Assembly: GCF_023101145.1 (NCBI RefSeq)
Contig: NZ_CP073714.1
Coordinates: 7,130,001 to 7,194,000 of the forward strand
Length of the DNA stretch: 64,000 bases
From: Paenibacillus pabuli
GTDB taxonomy: Bacteria; Bacillota; Bacilli; Paenibacillales; Paenibacillaceae
Reading direction: 5' to 3'
Shown here piece after piece: positions 35,152 to 44,119 of the stretch. The position numbers and the translations under genes were made by a program. The number at the start of each line of letters is the position of its first letter. Within the stretch, counting starts at the first letter, position 1. The notes below the pieces were generated by a model. That model did not search any database. It was not told the DNA's origin and was given only the letters and a program-made list of their open reading frames with translations.

Positions 35152-37110
35152 TTATCTGGAAGCTGCAGGTGGCAGCGGAACCGCAGGTGGCTGCCCCTCT
35201 ACCCAACCCGGTCGATCAAGCTCAACGAGGCGGCGATAACGCTCTTCCCGGGCCAGCAATTGTTCGTGAGAACCCTGCATGGTGATCTGTCCATTTTCCA
35301 TGAAAATAAGTTCGTCCATCCGTTCTGCTCCCATCAGGTGATGGGTGACCCAGATCATCGTTTTGCCCTGCATGCTGTCCAAAATGGTTCGCATAAGCGC
35401 TCGCTCCGTCACCGGATCAAGCCCGACCATCGGTTCATCGAAAATGACGACAGGCGTTTCGCGAAGCAGCACTCGGGCCAGCGCAATCCGCTGTCTTTCT
35501 CCACCGGAGAAACGAAGCCCTGTCTCCAGCATCGGAGTATGATAACCCTGCGGCAAAGATTCAATAAGGTCGGATAGACCTACTTGCGCAGCCACGCGCT
35601 GAATTTCCTCATCTGTTGCCTGTGGACGGCCGATTCGCAGATTGTTAGCTACCGTTGTATCAAATAGATGCGGACTTTGATTGAGCACCGCAATAACATC
35701 CGTTATATCTTCGCCCAGCGTCTGTACCGGAAGATCATTGATGAATACGTTCCCGGCGGATGGAAGCAACGCACCTTGAATCAGCTTCAAAAGAGTTGAC
35801 TTTCCACCGCCACTGCGTCCGAGAATCGCCAGTCGTTTACCCTGGGGCAGGTGAAGGGATACCTCCTGCACCGCACACGGGGTATCTGCCACATACCGAT
35901 AACTCACCTGTTTGATCTGAATATCTGCTCGCAGTCTGGGCGGAATGCGCAGGCGAATACGTCGATCCGAAACACTTTCCGTACGCTCCAGGGGACCCAG
36001 CTGGTGTTCATGCGGTCCAACTGCTGGATTGCTGCCTGATATACCTGAGGTTATGTCCTCTTTAGCCCCCGCTACTGCTTTAACTTCTTCGGTTCCAGAC
36101 GCTTCTAGTTTATGCCCTTCACCTTCCAAGCGCTGCAATCGCTCCAGCGATTCACGATACTGCGGGATATGCTCCACCGCGTCTCCTACGGGCAGCAGTG
36201 TTTCCGTGAGTGGAAACAACACCAGCACAAATGCAGCAATCATGACCGCAGGCAGCTGCCCGGCAGAAGCCGCATTTCCCGCCCATAAAGTCATAGATAC
36301 CACCATCAGCCCAATCACACACTGCGCAACCAGATCACGCCAGCGCGTCCATTGCCGCAAGCGGAGTCGAATACGATCCGCCTGTCCTTCTTTCTCTTCC
36401 TGGTGCCGGACAAATTCTTCGGCTCGTCCACTCGCTATCCAGTCCCCGAGGCCAAGTACACCATCTGTCAGACGAGTGTATAACTTGGCATTTTCCCGTT
36501 TCAGTCTGACCCGCAATTTCCATGTCATGCGGAGGGAGGTGACAGGCAGCACGGCAACCAGAAACAGCATATACAACCCCATCCACAGTGCAAACCCCAG
36601 ATCAACGCTGCCAAAAGCCACAACAGCTCCACCATACATCACGAGTGCCGTAACCGCTGGAAATACCGTGCGCAGGTAAATATCCTGCAGTCGTTCAACG
36701 TCCTCTGCAAGAGCACCAAGTACGTCCCCGGTCTGCATGCGGGAACGCAGAAACAGCGCCTGCGGCTCCAAAATACGATACAGCTTCACCCGCTGATCCG
36801 AGAGTACACGCAGTACAGCATCATGTCCGGCCAAACGTTCGATATATCGGAATACGGCACGGAAAATCCCAAATGCACGAACACCCACAATGGGTACATA
36901 TACCATCAAAATATTTTCAGGGCGGAGCGCAGACTTGGAGATCAGGAACCCGGAGGTAAAGAGCAGCAGGACAGCACATAGCGTAGCGCATATCCCAAGC
37001 GCTATAACTGCTATGAGTCTCCAGCGGTACTGGGCCACGTACGGCGTGATCCAGCTATTTTTTCCGCTCCCGCTATGGGCTGTTTCTGTCTGCTTGTATC
37101 CGGCTTTCAT
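35152..37110 (-). CDS. cydC: thiol reductant ABC exporter subunit CydC
   Basis: 652 residues: six TM helices in the first ~310 residues, a Ser/Glu/Gly-rich linker (~350-400), then an ABC domain with Walker A GRSGGGKS, signature RFSGGERQRIALARVLL and Walker B VVIFDEPMVGLD. Fused half-transporter of type I exporter fold. CydDC exports cysteine and glutathione-like thiols and is needed for cytochrome bd assembly. ATG at 37110, GGAGG upstream, starting 1 base after cydD. Last gene of the cyd operon. Confidence 0.9.
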   Translation of the reverse strand: MKAGYKQTETAHSGSGKNSWITPYVAQYRWRLIAVIALGICATLCAVLLLFTSGFLISKSALRPENILMVYVPIVGVRAFGIFRAVFRYIERLAGHDAVLRVLSDQRVKLYRILEPQALFLRSRMQTGDVLGALAEDVERLQDIYLRTVFPAVTALVMYGGAVVAFGSVDLGFALWMGLYMLFLVAVLPVTSLRMTWKLRVRLKRENAKLYTRLTDGVLGLGDWIASGRAEEFVRHQEEKEGQADRIRLRLRQWTRWRDLVAQCVIGLMVVSMTLWAGNAASAGQLPAVMIAAFVLVLFPLTETLLPVGDAVEHIPQYRESLERLQRLEGEGHKLEASGTEEVKAVAGAKEDITSGISGSNPAVGPHEHQLGPLERTESVSDRRIRLRIPPRLRADIQIKQVSYRYVADTPCAVQEVSLHLPQGKRLAILGRSGGGKSTLLKLIQGALLPSAGNVFINDLPVQTLGEDITDVIAVLNQSPHLFDTTVANNLRIGRPQATDEEIQRVAAQVGLSDLIESLPQGYHTPMLETGLRFSGGERQRIALARVLLRETPVVIFDEPMVGLDPVTERALMRTILDSMQGKTMIWVTHHLMGAERMDELIFMENGQITMQGSHEQLLAREERYRRLVELDRPGWVEGQPPAVPLPPAASR

Positions 37111-37111
37111 C

Positions 37112-38983
37112 TCATACCGCCTCCATCTGGGCCTGAATCATCTGATAATATACACCTTGTCGAGCCAACAATTCCTCATGTGTTCCTGTCTCTGCAACGG
37201 TGCCTCCATCCATCACAATAATTCGGTCCATATGGGGCATCCAGTGCAGTCGATGTGTTGCCAGAAACACCAGCTTACCCTCAAACAGCGGCAGCATCGT
37301 CTGTTTCAGTTCATATTCGGTCTCCACATCCAGATGTGCAGTCGGCTCATCCAGCAGCAGGATCGGGCGCGTACTGATTAAAGCCCTGGCCAAAGCCACC
37401 CGCTGCTCCTGTCCGCCACTGAACTGCCTTCCTCCAGCCCCAATCCGCTCCTGCAACCCATTCGGCAAAGAGGAAACAAGCTTATGCAGACCTGCTGCGC
37501 GAATGGCTTCCTCCACCTCCGCGTCTGAAGCTTCCGGCCTGTAGAACCGAACATTATCCATCAGACTTCCGCTGAAAAGATAAGGATGCTGCGGAATGGC
37601 CGCTGTTTGTTTTCGCCATTCTTCCATCATCTCAGGAGACAAATGCTGTCCGTTGTATAACATCTGGCCTGAAGTAAGCTGCTGGAAACCTGCCAGTACT
37701 TCCATCAAGGTGGATTTGCCCGCTCCGCTCGCTCCGATAATCCCAACTTTGCCAAGACCATTAATCTGGAACGTCACATCATTCAGCGAAATAGGCCCCT
37801 CTTCCTCATGCCACACCTGTACATTGGTGAGCGCGAGTCTGCTGGTTGCCTCCCAGAAGGGTTTTATCGAGGAAGCGACACCGTTTCCGGCATTTATCTC
37901 TTGCAAGACCACCCGGATCGTGGCTGGGGATTCATCTTTTGGGCCAAAAGAAAGTCCAGCTGAAGAGGATGCTCCGCTTTGTTCTGCCTCATCCTGCTTG
38001 ATCCCAGTCAAGTACGCTTCCTTTTGTCGAAGTTCAGCCCATTTTCCACGCTCAATCATCTGACCGATTGCTTCCCCCGCCTCTTTGCCATCCAGTGTGG
38101 CGTGGTAATCCGCACCAACCATTCGTACAGGCAGAAAGTATTCTGGCGCGAGAATAAGTACGGTCAGCGCTGGTCCAAGCAGCATATATCCTTCCGTCAG
38201 ACGCAGCCCCAAGCCAACGGCCACTGAGGCCACCGACAGCATGGTGAAGAAATCGAGTGCGAAGGATGACAGAAAAGCCATACGCAGAGTAGACATCGTA
38301 GCCTTGCGATAACGCTGACTGACCCGAATGATCGTTTCCCCATGCTTACCGCTTTGTCCCAACGTTTTGAGTGTTTCCAGTCCACGGAGCGTATCTACGA
38401 AATGGTTCGCCAACGCTTTGTACGACTTGAATTGTCCATCGATCTTGCGCTTTGCAGCCAACCCCACCAAAATCATAAACACAATCAGGATCGGCAGCGT
38501 CAGCGTCAAAATCACCCCGGACATCATATCCAGCTTGAAGACATAGAACAGAATAACAATTGGCGTGAACCCCATCCCCAGCATGCGGGGAATAAACAGT
38601 TCCAGATACGTCTTATACTGGGCTGTTCCTTCGCGTGCCAAGGTTACCAGGTGCCCTGTCCCTTCCGTTTTGGCAAAACGCGGCCCCAGTCGGAACCACT
38701 GCTCCACCATCTGTCTGCGCAGATCGTTTCCTGTCTTCTCCGCGTACCGCGAAGCGATGAGCTGCAACCAGAATGACAGAGCATAACGGGCGGCAAACGC
38801 GGCCAGGAACAACAGCAGTACCGGGTACTGCTCCGTTACAGGTGAACCTTCAAACAATGCCGTAATCGCCTGTGCCAGCCATTTGGCCTGCATGATAATC
38901 GTCATCGCCTGCAACAGTACCAGCGCTGAGGCCAGCGCAAGTACGGGCCGGATGCCCGGCAGCTTCAACAGCCCCCGTCCCAT
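37112..38983 (-). CDS. cydD: thiol reductant ABC exporter subunit CydD
   Basis: 623 residues: six TM helices (LASALVLLQAMTIIMQAKWL, YPVLLLFLAAFAARYAL, and the four following), then an ABC domain with Walker A GASGAGKS, signature QFSGGQEQRVALARAL and Walker B LLLDEPTAHLD. It starts 1 base after the cydB stop. With CydC it forms the heterodimeric thiol exporter that cytochrome bd needs. Confidence 0.9.
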   Translation of the reverse strand: MGRGLLKLPGIRPVLALASALVLLQAMTIIMQAKWLAQAITALFEGSPVTEQYPVLLLFLAAFAARYALSFWLQLIASRYAEKTGNDLRRQMVEQWFRLGPRFAKTEGTGHLVTLAREGTAQYKTYLELFIPRMLGMGFTPIVILFYVFKLDMMSGVILTLTLPILIVFMILVGLAAKRKIDGQFKSYKALANHFVDTLRGLETLKTLGQSGKHGETIIRVSQRYRKATMSTLRMAFLSSFALDFFTMLSVASVAVGLGLRLTEGYMLLGPALTVLILAPEYFLPVRMVGADYHATLDGKEAGEAIGQMIERGKWAELRQKEAYLTGIKQDEAEQSGASSSAGLSFGPKDESPATIRVVLQEINAGNGVASSIKPFWEATSRLALTNVQVWHEEEGPISLNDVTFQINGLGKVGIIGASGAGKSTLMEVLAGFQQLTSGQMLYNGQHLSPEMMEEWRKQTAAIPQHPYLFSGSLMDNVRFYRPEASDAEVEEAIRAAGLHKLVSSLPNGLQERIGAGGRQFSGGQEQRVALARALISTRPILLLDEPTAHLDVETEYELKQTMLPLFEGKLVFLATHRLHWMPHMDRIIVMDGGTVAETGTHEELLARQGVYYQMIQAQMEAV

Positions 38984-38984
38984 G

Positions 38985-39998
38985 TCAGTACTCCAGATGA
39001 TGCTGGTCGTTCAGACGTTTGCGGAAAATGTAATAACTCCAGATCTGATAGCCGAGTACAAACGGAAGCAGCGTACAAGCCACAATCGTCATCACTTTCA
39101 GCGAATATGCACCAGATGCCGCATTGTAGACTGTCAGGTCAAATGCCGATCCCATTGAACTCACCATGACCCTTGGAAACAGACCGATAAACACGGAGGC
39201 AAACGCGATGGCAATAACGGCTCCCGTCATGCCGAAGGCCCAGGCTTCACGTTTCTGACGTACAAAGTAAGCCGCCAAACCCAATGAAGCAGCGCCCAGG
39301 ACAACCATAATCCAGAGGGCCCAGCCGCGTACGGCAAATACATCGGTCATGAAGTATGTCATTACGGCGTAGACCGCGAGAATTGCGGCCAGCGGCAGCA
39401 TCAGTTTTCGGGCTGTATTCAGGGCACGTTCTCTAAGATCTCCAACGGTCCGCAATGAAGCAAACAGCAGACCATGCACCAGACACAACAATGTCACGCT
39501 CAACCCGCCTACCACCGTATACGGATTAACGATGTCCAGGAAGCCTGGACGAAGCTGCATCTGCCCATCAATGGGCAGGCCTTTCATCAACGTAGCGAAA
39601 ACAACCCCGAACAGGAACGGCAGTAAAGCACTGGAGACCACGATGATGATGTCCCATGTTTTGCGCCAGCGTTCATGTCTCATCTTGCTGCGGAATTCAA
39701 AGGCTACTCCGCGACCGATCAAGGCCAGCAGCACCACAACCAGCGGCAGATAAAAACCGCTGAACAGCGTGGCATACCAATGCGGGAAGGCTGCAAACAT
39801 GGCACCTCCGGCCGTGATCAGCCAGACCTCATTGCCATCCCAGAACGGACCGATCGAGTTGATCAGGGTACGGCGTTCACGATCCGTTTTACCGATAATC
39901 GCAGTGGACATGCCCACACCGAAATCAAAACCTTCCAGAAAGAAAAAACCAACAAACAGGACGGCAATCAGCAAAAACCACAACTCACTTAGTGACAA
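38985..39998 (-). CDS. cydB: cytochrome bd ubiquinol oxidase subunit II
   Basis: 337 residues from TTG at 39998 (family start SLSELWFLLIAVLFVGFFFLEGFDFG), matching the B. subtilis length of 338; a longer frame would overlap cydA by over 100 bp. GGGGG precedes the start, which overlaps the cydA end by 14 bp, so translation is coupled. Nine transmembrane helices including the conserved PFWDGNEVWLI. It forms the oxidase with CydA in the membrane. Confidence 0.94.
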   Translation of the reverse strand: MSLSELWFLLIAVLFVGFFFLEGFDFGVGMSTAIIGKTDRERRTLINSIGPFWDGNEVWLITAGGAMFAAFPHWYATLFSGFYLPLVVVLLALIGRGVAFEFRSKMRHERWRKTWDIIIVVSSALLPFLFGVVFATLMKGLPIDGQMQLRPGFLDIVNPYTVVGGLSVTLLCLVHGLLFASLRTVGDLRERALNTARKLMLPLAAILAVYAVMTYFMTDVFAVRGWALWIMVVLGAASLGLAAYFVRQKREAWAFGMTGAVIAIAFASVFIGLFPRVMVSSMGSAFDLTVYNAASGAYSLKVMTIVACTLLPFVLGYQIWSYYIFRKRLNDQHHLEY

Positions 39999-41400
39999 CA
40001 GAATAACCCCCATCCACGCCGAACGGATCGGCCGATTCATCATGTTCCTCCGGCTTTTCGACTGCGTACGGTCCTGCCTTGATTTCACGAACGAACAGAT
40101 AGACCATCACAATGCCGAGAACCGTATAAGCTGCTGTAAAAGCAATAGTGGAGAACAAAATCTGTCCTGCGCTTACGTTCGGGGATACCCCGGCTGCGGT
40201 CGTCATATAACCGAATACTGTCCACGGCTGCCTTCCCACCTCAGTCATAATCCAGCCCGATGTATTGGCTATAAACGGCAGGGAAATGGCAAACACCATC
40301 AGACGCATAAACCACTTGCCTGCTCCCTCCAACTTCCGGCGCAATGCGAGGAATGTACCGTATACAGCCAGCAAAATCATTAATCCACCCGCAGCAATCA
40401 TGATGCGGAAGCTCCAGAACGTCGTCCGTACCGGTGGAATGTAGTCCCCTGGTCCATATGTTTGTTCGTACTCGGCTTGCAGTTCCTTCATGCCTTTGAC
40501 ACTGCCGGAGAACTTGCTGTAGGACAGGTAACTGAGCAATCCGGGGATTTTGATTTCGCCGGAATTCTCCTGTTTGTCCGGATCGATAGCGGCCACCACT
40601 GTCCATGGCGCAGGGTCTTCCGTCGTCGTCCATGTCCCTTCACTGGCGGCCATTTTCATCGGCTGGGTTTCCACCAAATATTGCGCCTGGAAGTGACCCG
40701 AGAAGGCAACCCCCAGCGAGGAAACCAGGCCAATAATGATGGCGATGTTAAACGATTTGCGGAAAATCTCTACATCCTGCTTCTTCATCAGCTTGTAGGC
40801 ACTAATCCCGGTGACCACAAATGCACCCGTCATCAATGCACCAAAGATCGTGTGCGGGAACTCCACCAGCAGTTGACCATTCGTAATCAGTGCAAAAAAA
40901 TCATTCATCTCGGCTCGGCCATTATTAATCTCGAAGCCCACCGGATGCTGCATGAATGAATTGGCTGCCAGAATCCAGAGCGCGGACAGGAATGTGCCGA
41001 CAAATACCAGCCAAATACAGGCCAAGTGCACTTTTTTGGACAAGCGATCCCATCCGAAAATCCAGAGTCCGATAAAGGTAGACTCCATAAAAAACGCCAA
41101 TAAGGCTTCCACAGCCAGTGGCGCACCAAATACATCCCCGACAAAACGGGAGTACTCCGACCAGTTCATACCGAACTGGAATTCTTGCAGAATACCTGTG
41201 ACCACACCGACGGCGAAGTTGATCAGGAACAGCTTACCCCAGAATTTGGCCATCGTTTTGTAGACTTCCTTACCTTTCACTACGTACAACGTCTCCATAA
41301 TCGCTACCAGCAGCACCAGGCCGATAGACAGCGGCACAAAAAAGAAATGGAAAATCGTTGTGAGCGCATATTGGATACGCGATAACATAATCGGATCCAT
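39985..41400 (-). CDS. cydA: cytochrome bd ubiquinol oxidase subunit I
   Basis: 471 residues. Heme b ligand His18 (IFHFFFVPLSIG), His183 (EFPHTIFGA), conserved Glu99/Glu106 (VEALLAFFMEST), and a short Q-loop region as in Firmicutes, followed by GWIMTEVGRQPW. It reduces O2 to water with quinol, with high oxygen affinity. AGAAGGGG precedes the ATG at 41400. First gene of cydA-cydB-cydD-cydC, controlled by Rex-like sites upstream. Confidence 0.97.
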   Translation of the reverse strand: MDPIMLSRIQYALTTIFHFFFVPLSIGLVLLVAIMETLYVVKGKEVYKTMAKFWGKLFLINFAVGVVTGILQEFQFGMNWSEYSRFVGDVFGAPLAVEALLAFFMESTFIGLWIFGWDRLSKKVHLACIWLVFVGTFLSALWILAANSFMQHPVGFEINNGRAEMNDFFALITNGQLLVEFPHTIFGALMTGAFVVTGISAYKLMKKQDVEIFRKSFNIAIIIGLVSSLGVAFSGHFQAQYLVETQPMKMAASEGTWTTTEDPAPWTVVAAIDPDKQENSGEIKIPGLLSYLSYSKFSGSVKGMKELQAEYEQTYGPGDYIPPVRTTFWSFRIMIAAGGLMILLAVYGTFLALRRKLEGAGKWFMRLMVFAISLPFIANTSGWIMTEVGRQPWTVFGYMTTAAGVSPNVSAGQILFSTIAFTAAYTVLGIVMVYLFVREIKAGPYAVEKPEEHDESADPFGVDGGYSVVTK

Positions 41401-41514
41401 ACCGTTACCCCTTCTTTCTGTTCACATCGCAGTTTGTCGTATTCGGCATGGAAGCTGCACCTTCGCTGTCTGTCCGCCAAATACGCTTGATGAACGTATT
41501 GTGCCAGATAGACT

Positions 41515-41581
41515 ATTTTATACATGTGACAATTATCACAAACCCTGCCATGACAGCAAAAAAAAGTGATGATGGTCACAC
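41515..41581 (-). promoter_or_regulatory. cyd promoter region with two Rex-like operators
   Basis: Two TGTGA-N6-TCACA-type sites: ATGTGACAATTATCACAA at 41524-41541 and AGTGATGATGGTCACACA at 41565-41582. Centres lie 40 bp apart. The minus strand has TATAAAAT at 41515-41522, right beside the first site. In Bacillus, Rex represses cydABCD when NADH/NAD+ is low. Confidence 0.75.
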
Positions 41582-41830
41582 AATAGATAAAATTAAGCCT
41601 AATCTTTCGTCTTGTCTGCTTCGTCTATTCACGGAAGATGCTCATGTTTGGGACGGAACGCCCATATGTTAGTGTCAGGCATAAAATACGCTGGGCAAAA
41701 AAAGGCATTACATATTGAATCATTGGATTCATTGATATCATTCAAAGCAGCGCCAATCCGGCATTTTTCAGATGGTGCTGCTTCAATCCATGAACGGACA
41801 AAAATGCAAATCAAGGGAGGTGATTCATCG

Positions 41831-43129
41831 ATGGAAGAGCTTCCTCCGATCCCGGACCTGGAGCCTCATCAAGGGGTAGATGCAGAACAATCAAGTACGG
41901 CCCTGCCTGCCTTTCGTTATGTTCTTTTCCCCCGTAAGGGAGGATGGTCTGCTTTTCCCTACCCAGACATCGCTGCTCTGATGGTCGCGGAAGGGCCTAT
42001 CTACTATGTCAGCAGCCTGGATCACTCTGAGGAAATGCCTGCGAACATCACCGTTATCACGCTTCCCGAAGCAGAACAATTGCTGCAGGAGCCACGTACG
42101 GTTGCCGTGGTTGCCCATCCCTACTGGCTGACCGCCACAGCCTCGCTCCATCCAGAGCTCTGTATTGCACTTCTTCCCGAGCCGGTTGGTGAAGAAGTGG
42201 AGTCCCCCTTATGGGAGAGCTGTATTTCAAGACTGGTCGGGATCGCCGATCTGGTGGGCACCACTTCAGAAACGCGCTACATGAAGCTGGTATTCCAGGG
42301 TGTACGCGCCATCTGGCTGAATGGAGAGGATACCTCCCCTGCTGGTGTCATGCAAAATGATGACCTTGAAGTCCCTCTCCGGGACTATGAACTGCTATTC
42401 CTGCAAGCGCTGCGGCAGACCCTCTCAGGTGTTCCGGATACGGTCACCCCGCTGCAATGCAGTGTGCGGGCCGACTTCTATCGTCAGCTTCGGTCCAAAG
42501 CTGGAGCGCATGAGACGATTTCCTTTTTGCTGGCAGCCTATGAATATGTGCTAGAGGATTCCAGAGCGGCCGCTTCACTCAAGGAGGCCTTCTCCCACGC
42601 CGTATTAAACGGGCGCAAGGATTGTGTAAGCTCCCACTATCGATTCCTATCCGCGATTTATGCGAGGGCCGGGGAAATCGAGAACGCGTTACAGGTGTAT
42701 GGAATCAGCGCAGGCAACGAACAGGAACGTCACCATTATGAACAGCTCTGCCGCTGGCTGGAGGCCGGGGAGGAACAGCTTGTCCGGGCAGAACTGCTGC
42801 ACCTGAATGATGATTACGGAAATGCATTGCATATTCTGGATGAGCTCGGAGGCGAAACGGCACGACATTGGAAATTTCGTATCTATCAAGAGACTGGGCG
42901 TGTGGAAGACGCATTGGATTTGGTGCACGCAGTGGATATTCAGGATAGCCCCAGCCGACAGGGTTATCGTCAGTTGTCGGGTCTGGCCCTGGCGCTGCGT
43001 GGAGAACGTCATGGAGCAGTGAGACAATTTCTGGAGATGGCACTGGAGGATGAGGATGCTCTTGCGCGAATCGTCGAGATGGAGCTGTTGGATCAAGCCG
43101 TCCAGCAATTGCTGGGGGAGGTGCCATGA
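41831..43129 (+). CDS. TPR-type protein with a glycosyltransferase-like N-terminus
   Basis: 432 residues from ATG 41831, preferred because AAGGGAGGTG is just upstream; the longer frame covers the cyd control region. Residues ~20-190 resemble the N-terminal Rossmann half of TuaH-like GT-B proteins (segments PIYYVSSLD, VVAHPYWL, ADLVGTTSETRYM, AIWLNGEDTSP), but no second GT domain follows. Residues ~250-430 are helical repeats (HYRFLSAIYARAGEIENALQVYGI, HILDELGGETARHWKFRIYQETGRVEDAL) of TPR type. First of a four-gene operon: overlap of 4 bp with the GT2 gene. Function unknown; maybe a scaffold. Confidence 0.6.
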   Translation: MEELPPIPDLEPHQGVDAEQSSTALPAFRYVLFPRKGGWSAFPYPDIAALMVAEGPIYYVSSLDHSEEMPANITVITLPEAEQLLQEPRTVAVVAHPYWLTATASLHPELCIALLPEPVGEEVESPLWESCISRLVGIADLVGTTSETRYMKLVFQGVRAIWLNGEDTSPAGVMQNDDLEVPLRDYELLFLQALRQTLSGVPDTVTPLQCSVRADFYRQLRSKAGAHETISFLLAAYEYVLEDSRAAASLKEAFSHAVLNGRKDCVSSHYRFLSAIYARAGEIENALQVYGISAGNEQERHHYEQLCRWLEAGEEQLVRAELLHLNDDYGNALHILDELGGETARHWKFRIYQETGRVEDALDLVHAVDIQDSPSRQGYRQLSGLALALRGERHGAVRQFLEMALEDEDALARIVEMELLDQAVQQLLGEVP

Positions 43130-44118
43130 TGTTGGACCCGAAGAAGCGCAGACAACATGTCAACGGACCGATGGTGCATAGGAATATACGATCCGAGACA
43201 ACTCGTACTCTAACGAAAGCGCCGCAATCACCGCACGCTGAGCCACTGGAATCTGGCGATAACCATCTTGACAATGCGCTGAGTCCGTTGGATATCCAAA
43301 GTGAAAACCATCAAGGATATAGCACAGAGCGCCCAGGGGATCAGGATGCTGTAAAGCACAAGGATGCAGGCCTATTCGGAGAGCCTTTCTCCATACGTCG
43401 GGTTCGCAAGGGTCAGAACAACAAGCTGACCGCCATGCTTCAGGTACGTAACGAACGCGGGCGATATCTGGAGGAAGTGCTGGACGATCTAAGTGAATTC
43501 GTGGATGAAATCGTCATTGTGGACGATGCCAGCACAGATGGAACACCCGATATCTGCAGAGCGTACCCAAAGGTCGTTCGTCTGGAAGTGTTGGAAAAGC
43601 CGTTATTTGCAGAGGAATGGCGATTGCGTAATGCCCTGTGGCAGGCAGCGGCCGGAACCTCGCCGGATTGGCTGCTCTCGGTGGATGCAGATGAGTTATA
43701 CAGCACGGAAGCCAAGAAGGCGATGCGCGCCCTGATTAATCAGGAACATGCAGACTGGATTGCTTTCCGCTTCTACGATATGTGGGGCGGACGAACCCAT
43801 TATCGGGAGGATAACCTTTGGGGGCTTCACCGTCGACATACCGCTTCCCTTGTTCGTTATATGCCCGGTTACCCCTATTTTTACCCGCAGCAAAATCATC
43901 ATGTGCCTCGCCTTCCCTTGCCCTGTACTGTATTGCCCGGAATCAGCACCGAATTGAAGGTTCAGCATCTTGGCTGGGCAGGAAGTCTGGAGGATCGGGT
44001 TCGGAAATATTTGCGTTACAAACGAATTGATCCACACGGCGAGTGGGGCAGTCTGGAACACTATGAATCGATTCTTGATCCCGAGCCCCGACTGGTTCCA
44101 TGGAAGGAGGAGCAGTGA
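43126..44118 (+). CDS. glycosyltransferase family 2 protein
   Basis: 330 residues starting in an ATGATG overlapping the previous stop. The first ~95 residues are low in hydrophobics, likely disordered. Then a GT-A domain: LTAMLQVRNERGRYLEEVLDDL, EIVIVDDASTDGT, DWLLSVDADELY (DxD-like DAD), and a basic C-terminal part (VRKYLRYKRIDPHGEW). It probably adds a sugar to a glycan or to another product of this operon. Donor and acceptor unknown. Confidence 0.85.
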   Translation: MMLDPKKRRQHVNGPMVHRNIRSETTRTLTKAPQSPHAEPLESGDNHLDNALSPLDIQSENHQGYSTERPGDQDAVKHKDAGLFGEPFSIRRVRKGQNNKLTAMLQVRNERGRYLEEVLDDLSEFVDEIVIVDDASTDGTPDICRAYPKVVRLEVLEKPLFAEEWRLRNALWQAAAGTSPDWLLSVDADELYSTEAKKAMRALINQEHADWIAFRFYDMWGGRTHYREDNLWGLHRRHTASLVRYMPGYPYFYPQQNHHVPRLPLPCTVLPGISTELKVQHLGWAGSLEDRVRKYLRYKRIDPHGEWGSLEHYESILDPEPRLVPWKEEQ

Positions 44119-44119
44119 G

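Noticed and set aside
41680..41688. CATAAAATA resembling a sigma-K -10 box upstream of the glycan operon
   Set aside because: No AC-type -35 at 16-17 bp; spacing is 20 bp. Not enough to claim sporulation control.
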